From contig CABSNH010000020.1 in NCBI GenBank assembly GCA_902478985.1, positions 1 through 18,452 on the forward strand: a stretch of DNA of 18,452 nucleotides. The letters run 5' to 3'. Origin of the DNA: an uncultured Collinsella sp. Its GTDB lineage: Bacteria; Actinomycetota; Coriobacteriia; Coriobacteriales; Coriobacteriaceae. The notes under the pieces were generated by a model that was given only the letters and a program-made list of their open reading frames with translations, had not been told where the DNA came from and did no database searches. Of the stretch, positions 6,601-12,108 are shown piece by piece; within the stretch, counting starts at the first letter, position 1, and every line of letters starts with the position of its first letter. Made by a program: the position numbers and the translations under genes.

Positions 6601-6658
6601 GCACCTGCAGTTTCGCAGCCATAATGGTGGCAAGACAACCAAGAGGGGAGCGAAATCC

Positions 6659-7330
6659 ATGGCGCTGATTTATGTCGTTGAGGACGACGAGCCCATTCGT
6701 CGTGAGCTTGTCGACATCCTTGCCCGCGCCGGGTTTGAAGTCGAGGCCTGCGAATCGTTTGAGCATGTCTCGCACGATATTCTCGCCGCCGCGCCCGACC
6801 TGGTGCTGCTCGACCTCACGCTCCCTGTCAAAGACGGCCAGCACATCTGCCATGAGGTCCGTCGCGAATCCGAGGTTCCCATCATCGTTCTCACGTCGCG
6901 CACGACCGAGATCGACGAGGTCATGGCCATGACGCTCGGCGCGGACGACTTTGTTCCCAAGCCCTATAGCGCGCGCGTGCTCGTGGCGCGCATCAACGCA
7001 CTGCTGCGCCGCACCACGGCGGCAGGCGAGCGCAGCACACTTGTCCACAAGGGGCTGGAGCTCGACCTCGCCCGCTCCATGGTCACCAACACGCAAACGG
7101 GCACCAGCACCGAGCTCACCAAAAACGAGCTGCGTATCCTCTCGCTGCTTCTGAGTCACGCGGGCAAGATCGTTTCGCGCTCGGCCATCATGCAGGACCT
7201 GTGGGACTCCGACGCCTTCGTGGACGACAATACGCTTACCGTCAACATCAACCGCCTGCGCACCACGCTCGAAAAAAGCGGCATCAAGGGGTATTTGACA
7301 ACGCACCGCGGCCAGGGCTATTCGGTCTAG
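6659..7330 (+). CDS. OmpR/PhoB-family response regulator
   Basis: The protein has 223 residues. The ATG at 6659 is chosen from AGGGGAG 8 nt upstream and because MALIYVVEDDEPIRREL is the normal receiver start; the frame is open further upstream without homology. The receiver domain (1-115) has the acidic pair D9/D10, phospho-acceptor D52 in LVLLDLTLP, T79 in IIVLTSR and K101 in FVPKPYS. The winged-helix DNA-binding domain (about 125-223) has ELTKNELRILSLLLSHAGKIVSR and the recognition region NTLTVNINRLRTTLEKSG...GYLTTHRGQGY. All key residues are present. It lies 9 nt upstream of its kinase gene, so the two are co-transcribed. The pairing resembles BceRS/GraRS-type cell-envelope stress systems. 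Confidence 0.95.
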   Translation: MALIYVVEDDEPIRRELVDILARAGFEVEACESFEHVSHDILAAAPDLVLLDLTLPVKDGQHICHEVRRESEVPIIVLTSRTTEIDEVMAMTLGADDFVPKPYSARVLVARINALLRRTTAAGERSTLVHKGLELDLARSMVTNTQTGTSTELTKNELRILSLLLSHAGKIVSRSAIMQDLWDSDAFVDDNTLTVNINRLRTTLEKSGIKGYLTTHRGQGYSV

Positions 7331-7339
7331 GGGCCGGCT

Positions 7340-8383
7340 ATGTCGTTTGGCAAGTTCTTTAAAGATGCGCTGCTTCCCGTCGTCGTGTGGACGTGCGGCG
7401 TGCTGCTGAGCTGCTTTGTGCTGACGGTCGCCGGTGCTTCGACATCCATCGTGGTCGTGGCGGTCGGCGTGTCCTTTATCTTTGGTATGCTCGGCATCGT
7501 GATCGAATACGCGCGCCGTCGCCGTTTTCTGCGCCAGTTGGAGCGCGCGGCAGAGGAGCTCGAGAGTCCCGCATGGGTGCAGGAGATGGTGCAATGTCCG
7601 ACCTATGCCGAGGGCGAGCTCGAGTACGAGGTCTTGCGCCGGGTGGGCAAAGCCGCCTGCGACGAGGTTGCCGAAGGCCGGCGTCAGACCGATGACTATC
7701 GCGACTATATCGAGAGCTGGGTCCACGAGGCTAAGCTGCCTCTGGCGGCGGCTCACCTGATTTTGGAAAACCTTGATGGCAGCGAAGACGACCTGTCGCG
7801 TGTGGATGACCTGGGCCGCGAGCTGGCTCGCGTGGAGCGCTATATCGACCAGGCGCTGTACTACGCGCGCTCGGAAGTCGTGGAGCGCGACTACCTGATT
7901 CGCCGCTGGGGTCTCAAGACCTTGGTGACGGGCGCGATTAAAGCCAACGCGCGTGAGCTCATCGCGGCGCACGTGGCGCCGGTGTGCGGGAACCTCGACT
8001 TTGAGGTCTTTACCGACGAGAAGTGGCTCGAGTTTATTCTGGGGCAGCTCATCCAGAACAGCATTAAATACGCGCGCGAGGACGGCGCGAAGATCGTGTT
8101 TTCGGGCGCGTTGCTGGACGAGGGCCTGGCGAGCGAGCGCATCGAGCTTGCCGTTGCGGACAACGGCTGCGGCGTGAGCGCGGCAGACCTGCCGCGCGTG
8201 TTCGAGAAGGGCTTTACCGGCGACAACGGTCGCGCCACCAAGCGCGCAACGGGCATCGGCCTCTACCTGGTGGCACGCCTGTGCTCCAAGATGGGCATTG
8301 ACGTCACCGCGGCATCCGAGCCCGGCAAAGGCTTTGTCGTCACGTTTGCCTTCTCGACCAACAAGTTTCAATACTTTGAGTAG
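7340..8383 (+). CDS. Intramembrane-sensing (BceS-like) sensor histidine kinase
   Basis: The protein has 347 residues. Two N-terminal membrane helices (about 11-30 and 36-58) are joined by only about five residues, so there is no external sensor domain; this is the hallmark of intramembrane-sensing kinases. The dimerisation/phospho-acceptor motif YIESWVHEAKLPLAAAHL (H129) closely follows the BceS pattern W-V-H-x-x-K-x-P. ATPase motifs follow: N box QLIQNSIKYA (N240), G1 VADNGCG (D274), F box-like RVFEKGFTG, and G2 ATGIGLYL (304-310). BceS-type kinases normally work with a BceAB-type ABC transporter that detects peptide antibiotics; none lies beside this pair in the window. Translation probably couples to the regulator gene, since only GGGCCGGCT separates them. 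Confidence 0.93.
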   Translation: MSFGKFFKDALLPVVVWTCGVLLSCFVLTVAGASTSIVVVAVGVSFIFGMLGIVIEYARRRRFLRQLERAAEELESPAWVQEMVQCPTYAEGELEYEVLRRVGKAACDEVAEGRRQTDDYRDYIESWVHEAKLPLAAAHLILENLDGSEDDLSRVDDLGRELARVERYIDQALYYARSEVVERDYLIRRWGLKTLVTGAIKANARELIAAHVAPVCGNLDFEVFTDEKWLEFILGQLIQNSIKYAREDGAKIVFSGALLDEGLASERIELAVADNGCGVSAADLPRVFEKGFTGDNGRATKRATGIGLYLVARLCSKMGIDVTAASEPGKGFVVTFAFSTNKFQYFE

Positions 8384-8425
8384 TCGTCGCGGTGTAACGT
8401 CCCGGAGCGTCATTCACGTTAAGAC

Positions 8426-8447
8426 AATTATCCCAAACGGGATAATT
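8426..8447. promoter_or_regulatory. HipB operator 1
   Basis: AATTATCCC (8426-8434) and GGGATAATT (8439-8447) are perfect 9-bp arms around AAAC. The half-site TATCC/GGATA is the core of E. coli HipB operators (there TATCC-N8-GGATA; here the gap is N6). It lies about 55-75 nt upstream of hipB. Confidence 0.85.
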
Positions 8448-8460
8448 CCATCATGATGTG

Positions 8461-8490
8461 CTATGATTATCCCGTTTGGGATAATCATAG
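8461..8490. promoter_or_regulatory. HipB operator 2, overlapping the likely -10 box
   Basis: CTATGATTATCCC (8461-8473) and GGGATAATCATAG (8478-8490) are perfect 13-bp arms around GTTT. The central GTTT is the reverse complement of operator 1's AAAC. The centres of the two operators are 39 bp apart. TATGAT (8462-8467) could be the -10 box, so HipB binding would block transcription. The site ends 9 nt before the hipB ATG. Confidence 0.88.
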
Positions 8491-8499
8491 GGGATTAGC

Positions 8500-8745
8500 A
8501 TGCAAGACTGGAATGAGCGAACGATTTTTGACCCAGCTGAACTCGGTGCATATTTGCGTGAGCGCCGGAAGAAGCTCGGTTATACCCAACGCGATGTGGC
8601 TGATTTCAACCAGTGCAGTTTGCGCTTTGTGAGCGAGCTTGAGCGTGGAAAGGCGGGTGCCAATCTTCGCCAAACCCTTCAAATCGCTAACAGCTTGGGG
8701 GTCGATTTGATCCTGAGGGAGAGGGGCGACGGCTCATGGCATTAA
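8500..8745 (+). CDS. hipB: HipB-like antitoxin, XRE-family DNA-binding protein
   Basis: The protein has 81 residues. It has a Cro/CI-type helix-turn-helix covering about 16-70: LGAYLRERRKKLGYTQRDVADFNQCSLRFVSELERGKAGANLRQTLQIANSLGVDL. In hipBA pairs this protein binds operators as a dimer and holds the HipA kinase in check. It ends GDGSWH; the penultimate Trp80 recalls the C-terminal Trp of E. coli HipB, which contacts HipA. GGGGATT just upstream of the ATG is a modest ribosome-binding site. The stop codon overlaps the start of hipA by 10 nt, so the two are translated together. The two palindromes upstream fit autorepression. Confidence 0.92.
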   Translation: MQDWNERTIFDPAELGAYLRERRKKLGYTQRDVADFNQCSLRFVSELERGKAGANLRQTLQIANSLGVDLILRERGDGSWH

Positions 8746-10025
8746 AGGTTTATCGTGAGTATCGGGGAACGTTTGAGCTGGTCGGAGAATTTGAGAGGGC
8801 CGACCCCGTAAACGAGACGTTTGCATATGATGAGGGATATCTTGAACGCGACGATGCTGCCGCACTCTCAGCTTCTCTTCCCTTGCGACATGAGCCATAT
8901 GCCAGCAATGAGTTTTCGGCCTTCTTTTCGGGCATGCTTCCCGAGGGCCCGGTTCGGCATGAGCTGTCGATGCGTTTTCAAATCCCCCAGTCAGACTATT
9001 TATCGATGCTCGAGCGTTTGGGCGATGAGTGCGTTGGTGCCTTGAGGTTTCTCGGCGATGAGAAATCGAGCTACGATCCGGGCTATCGTCCTCTGCAAGA
9101 CGAGGATTTTGAGGCACTTTCTAAGGCGGAAGTGTTTGAGATTGCAAATGATATGCAGGATTCGAGGCTGTCGTTGGCGGGCGCTCAGTCTAAAACCGGT
9201 TGGTTTTTACCGCGCGGTAAAGATGCAAAAAAGGCCGGGTCGGGGGATTGGATGCTGCCGCTCGGCTCTGCCCCCTCGACTCACATAGTCAAGATTGCTT
9301 CAACTAAACATCCGGATTTGCCGTTCAACGAATTAATTTGCATGACGGCAGCGTCTGCTGCTGGGCTTGAAATTGCCCGTTCAGAAGCTTCGGATACGAT
9401 TCCTGGTGCGTTCTTTTCCGAGCGTTATGACAGAATCTGGAGCAATGAGCCGCCGTCGATGAGCGGATTCGATGTGCCTCTGAGGCTGCATCAGGAGGAT
9501 TTTTGCCAAGCGGTTGGCTGGCCTTCGTATATGAAATACGAGACACGTCCCGATAGCTGCTATATGGCTCTTTGCGGCCGATTGATAAGAGAGCAATCGT
9601 CTAACGTAATTGCTGATACTCAAATGTTCGCTCGTCAGGTAATGGTCGATTATGCGTTGGGGAATTGCGACTCGCATCTCAAGAACCATTCGTTTCTTTA
9701 TAGTCCGAGTTGGCGGGAAAAGAGGTTGGCCCCTGCATACGATATTGTTTGCACGACGATAATGGGATACGACCATAATCTTGGGATTGATATTGGGGAT
9801 CACCGGGTGATCGATGGGGTGACTCCTGAAGATTTCGAATTCATGTCTCAAGATTTGCATCTCCCACTCAAGATGATCAAGAACATCGCGGCGGAAGTGG
9901 CTGAAGAGGTGTCTGCCCAGCTTGCAGAACTTGCCTCTGCAACCGGAGATTTGGGTCGGGTCGCTCTGAAAATTCAGACGGATTCCGTTGAGAGAATGAG
10001 GGTTCTGGAGCAATTCTCAGCCTAA
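8736..10025 (+). CDS. hipA: HipA-like serine/threonine kinase toxin
   Basis: The protein has 429 residues, close to E. coli HipA (440). The N-terminal subdomain includes NEFSAFFSGMLPEGPVRHEL and LGDECVGALRF. The kinase core has the Gly-rich loop RLSLAGAQSKTGW; S146 sits where E. coli HipA autophosphorylates (S150), but the usual Gln-Glu-Lys-Thr is Q-S-K-T here. THIVKIAS supplies the ATP-binding lysine. Also present are ERYDR, RLHQEDFCQAVG, the catalytic loop NCDSHLKNHS (D312, N317) and the metal-binding PAYDIV (D336). All catalytic residues are intact, so it is probably active. E. coli HipA phosphorylates glutamyl-tRNA synthetase and causes dormancy; the target here is unknown. Lower GC and codons such as ATA, AGA and AGG, rare in neighbouring genes, suggest horizontal transfer. 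Confidence 0.94.
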   Translation: MALKVYREYRGTFELVGEFERADPVNETFAYDEGYLERDDAAALSASLPLRHEPYASNEFSAFFSGMLPEGPVRHELSMRFQIPQSDYLSMLERLGDECVGALRFLGDEKSSYDPGYRPLQDEDFEALSKAEVFEIANDMQDSRLSLAGAQSKTGWFLPRGKDAKKAGSGDWMLPLGSAPSTHIVKIASTKHPDLPFNELICMTAASAAGLEIARSEASDTIPGAFFSERYDRIWSNEPPSMSGFDVPLRLHQEDFCQAVGWPSYMKYETRPDSCYMALCGRLIREQSSNVIADTQMFARQVMVDYALGNCDSHLKNHSFLYSPSWREKRLAPAYDIVCTTIMGYDHNLGIDIGDHRVIDGVTPEDFEFMSQDLHLPLKMIKNIAAEVAEEVSAQLAELASATGDLGRVALKIQTDSVERMRVLEQFSA

Positions 10026-10030
10026 AGCAA

Positions 10031-10059
10031 AGCGGGGCCACCGTAATGGTGGTCCCGCT
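10031..10059. terminator. Terminator between convergent hipA and uspA
   Basis: AGCGGGGCCACC (10031-10042) and GGTGGTCCCGCT (10048-10059) form a 12-bp stem with one G-T mismatch and a 5-nt loop. On the minus strand the stem is followed by TTGCTTT, which suits uspA. On the plus strand it begins 5 nt after the hipA stop but has no U tract. Confidence 0.65.
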
Positions 10060-10115
10060 CTTGGAAGACTTGGGCACGTGGGCTTGCGCTCCGCGATGCG
10101 TTAGGCGTACGTTTG

Positions 10116-10553
10116 CTACTTCACGACCAAGATGTCGCAGTCGGTGTTGCGCAGCAGGAACGTCGAAATTGAACCCAGGAGTGCATACTTGATCGAGGAC
10201 AGGCCACGAGCGCCGCAGAGCACCAGGTCGGGCTTGACCACGTCGAGCATCTCGTCTTTGAGCGTCTCGCGAATGCGGCCGGCGCGAATCATGACCTCGA
10301 CCTCGGGAATGTCGGGATTGGCCTTGGCCTCTTCGAGCTGCTTGGCGATGGAGTTCTTAAATGCCTCCTCTAGGCCGTTGACCAGATCGACCGGATAGGA
10401 ACCGGCGCTCTCGAGTGCCGTGGAATCGATAACGTGGCCGATAATCAGCTTGGCGCCGTTGTTCGCGGCGACCTTGATGGCGCGTGCGAGCACAAAATCC
10501 TGCTGCTCAGTACCGTCGAGTGAAACAAATACCTTGGTGTAGCCCTCGTTCAT
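10116..10553 (-). CDS. Universal stress protein (UspA family), ATP-binding type
   Basis: The protein has 145 residues, normal for a single Usp domain. The ATG follows AAGGAGG by 5 nt. The start TKVFVSLDGTEQQDFVLARAIKVA is the typical first strand and helix. The C-terminal nucleotide site G114-A-R-G117-x9-G127-S128 (GARGLSSIKYALLGS) is complete, followed by STFLLRNTDCDILVVK, so it should bind ATP like MJ0577-type proteins. Such proteins help cells survive stress by mechanisms that vary and are poorly defined. It is a single gene, convergent with hipA and divergent from uppP. A TATAAC box and an overlapping inverted repeat lie about 95-110 nt upstream. Confidence 0.93.
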   Translation of the reverse strand: MNEGYTKVFVSLDGTEQQDFVLARAIKVAANNGAKLIIGHVIDSTALESAGSYPVDLVNGLEEAFKNSIAKQLEEAKANPDIPEVEVMIRAGRIRETLKDEMLDVVKPDLVLCGARGLSSIKYALLGSISTFLLRNTDCDILVVK

Positions 10554-10642
10554 GGTTTCCTCCTTGGTCTATCGCACGGGCGTGGGGCTCGTGCATCGGG
10601 CGGGCGCGGATGCGTGGCCGCCGGACACTTTATCTTGTTGCA

Positions 10643-10663
10643 GTTATACCCAAGGATTTGGGT
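10643..10663 (-). promoter_or_regulatory. Possible uspA -10 box with overlapping inverted repeat
   Basis: On the minus strand TATAAC (10648-10643) could be a -10 box. It abuts an inverted repeat, ACCCAA (10648-10653) GGAT TTGGGT (10658-10663), that may be an operator in the spacer shared with uppP. No clear -35 box was found. Confidence 0.35.
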
Positions 10664-10800
10664 TTGACCGCTCGCAATTCTGTGAACGGACGAGTTTTTT
10701 GGTAAGGGTAGGCGCAGGCGCGCCGCCAACGGTTGATAATGGGACATCGCCCGCACCGTCCGCAGAACAATATCGGCGGGTGTCTAACGAGGGGGTCCCT

Positions 10801-11775
10801 TTGGATATCATCGAGCTTCTAAAATCTGCCTTCATGGGCCTGGTCGAGGGCATCACCGAATGGCTGCCTGTTTCGTCGACCGGTCACATGATCTTGGTGG
10901 ACGAGTTCGTCAAGATGAACGTGAGCGAGACGTTCTGGAATATGTTCCTGGTCGTGATTCAGCTTGGCGCCATTTTGGCTGTCTGCGTCCTGTTCTTCTA
11001 CGACCTCAACCCGTTTTCTCCCAGCAAGGGCAAGGAGGGTCGTCGCGACACCTGGGTACTGTGGGGCAAGATTGTGCTCGGCTGTATTCCCGCTGCGGCG
11101 ATCGGTCTGCCGCTTAACGACTGGATGGAGGAGCATTTCTATAATGCTCCCGTCGTGGCGCTGGCGCTCATTGTGTACGGCGTGCTGTTTATTGTGATCG
11201 AGAACTGGCGCGCGAACAAGCGCGACCAGGCTGCTCTTGCCGGTTCGTTTGGTTCGCGTGCCGTGGTGGCGGGCGGACGCCCCGCTGGTGCGCATTTTGC
11301 CACTCCCGCTGCGGCTGCCGCTTCAGACGATGACGATAACCTGGACTTTGGCTCCATCACTACGCTCGAGGATCTGAGCTGGAAGACCGCGCTGGGTATC
11401 GGTTGCTTCCAAGTGCTTTCGCTGATTCCGGGCACATCGCGCTCCGGCTCCACGATCATCGGCGGCCTGCTGCTGGGCTGCACGCGCTCGGTGGCGTCTA
11501 AGTTCACGTTCTTCCTGGCCATTCCCGTCATGTTTGGTGCGAGTGCGCTCAAGCTGGTCAAGTACTTTATTAAGGGCGGCACGTTCGGCACCAACGAAAT
11601 CGCCATCCTGGGCGTGGGCTGCGTCGTCGCCTTTGTGGTGTCGCTCATTGCCATCAAGTGGCTTATGGGCTTCGTGCGGCGTCACGACTTTAAGTGCTTC
11701 GGCGTCTACCGCATCATCCTGGGCATCGTGGTTCTCGCGCACTTCTTTGTCCTGGAGCCGATGCTCGGCCTCTAA
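10801..11775 (+). CDS. uppP: Undecaprenyl-diphosphatase (UppP/BacA)
   Basis: This integral membrane enzyme removes one phosphate from undecaprenyl diphosphate, recycling the lipid carrier for peptidoglycan; extra copies give bacitracin resistance. The start is a TTG at 10801, because the protein then begins MDIIELLKSAFMGLVEGITEWLPVSSTGHMIL as in the family, with GAGGGGG 5 nt upstream. An 83-codon upstream extension of the frame has no homology. It has 324 residues, about 50 more than E. coli UppP. Catalytic motif 1 has E16, E20, S26 and H29; motif 2 is PGTSRSGST with R214. Several membrane helices are visible. The extra length is a hydrophilic Ala/Gly- and Asp-rich loop (about residues 145-190, containing ASDDDDNLD) between the two motifs. 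Confidence 0.96.
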   Translation: MDIIELLKSAFMGLVEGITEWLPVSSTGHMILVDEFVKMNVSETFWNMFLVVIQLGAILAVCVLFFYDLNPFSPSKGKEGRRDTWVLWGKIVLGCIPAAAIGLPLNDWMEEHFYNAPVVALALIVYGVLFIVIENWRANKRDQAALAGSFGSRAVVAGGRPAGAHFATPAAAAASDDDDNLDFGSITTLEDLSWKTALGIGCFQVLSLIPGTSRSGSTIIGGLLLGCTRSVASKFTFFLAIPVMFGASALKLVKYFIKGGTFGTNEIAILGVGCVVAFVVSLIAIKWLMGFVRRHDFKCFGVYRIILGIVVLAHFFVLEPMLGL

Positions 11776-11782
11776 CTTAGTT

Positions 11783-11897
11783 GACGCTGCGCGACGGCCA
11801 GGGCGACAACTTGTCATTCAAAGGGGGTGGCATGACCAAAAGGTCTATGCCGCCCTCTTTTCATGCCAATTTGTTCGCCCTGGCCGCCGCTCGCTAC
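11783..11897. repeat. Long imperfect inverted-repeat element 2 (after uppP)
   Basis: The arms run from 11791 to 11837 and 11842 to 11890. GCGACGGCCAGGGCGA at the left end matches the inverse of the right end at 15 of 16 positions, and similarity continues with small gaps to the tip, GGCATGACC-AAAA-GGTCTATGCC. It begins 8 nt after the uppP stop, including the flank GACGCTGCGC (11783-11792), which is identical to that of element 1. CTCGCT follows the right arm in both. Confidence 0.7.
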
Positions 11898-12108
11898 CGT
11901 GGCCATGACATCGGCGGTTCCGTGATTGTCAATAGATTGGTGCAAAGCAACCTGACCCCATTGCGCCAAATCCGCTGGGGCGGGTCTGACGGTGGCGCAC
12001 GGAGTCGTGGTGTGATTTGCGTCGGTGTCCGCGCGGCTCGGTATACTGGTACGGCTCAAACTATGGCGCTGCCCGCAGGCGCGCCGTCCGTCAGATGAGG
12101 AGTCGCCC
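11898..12108 (+). promoter_or_regulatory. pcrA upstream region with a probable -10 box at 12042-12047
   Basis: TATACT (12042-12047) lies 61 nt before the pcrA ATG. TTGCGT (12017-12022) could be a -35 box but with a long 19-bp spacer. GAGGAG (12097-12102) is the pcrA ribosome-binding site. Nothing else coding or structured was recognised in this part of the spacer. Confidence 0.45.

Noticed and set aside
6509..8413. 634-codon minus-strand frame spanning the regulator and kinase genes
   Set aside because: Both plus-strand genes have complete catalytic motifs and good starts; the antisense frame crosses their boundary and has no recognisable domain.
10552..10800. N-terminal extension of uppP to an upstream ATG
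   Set aside because: Those 83 codons lack family similarity and run through the promoter region; the TTG at 10801 has a good GAGGGGG site and gives the canonical N-terminus.
12025..12108. Upstream ATG for pcrA
   Set aside because: It would lie before the TATACT box and has no Shine-Dalgarno; the ATG at 12109 has GAGGAG at 6 nt.
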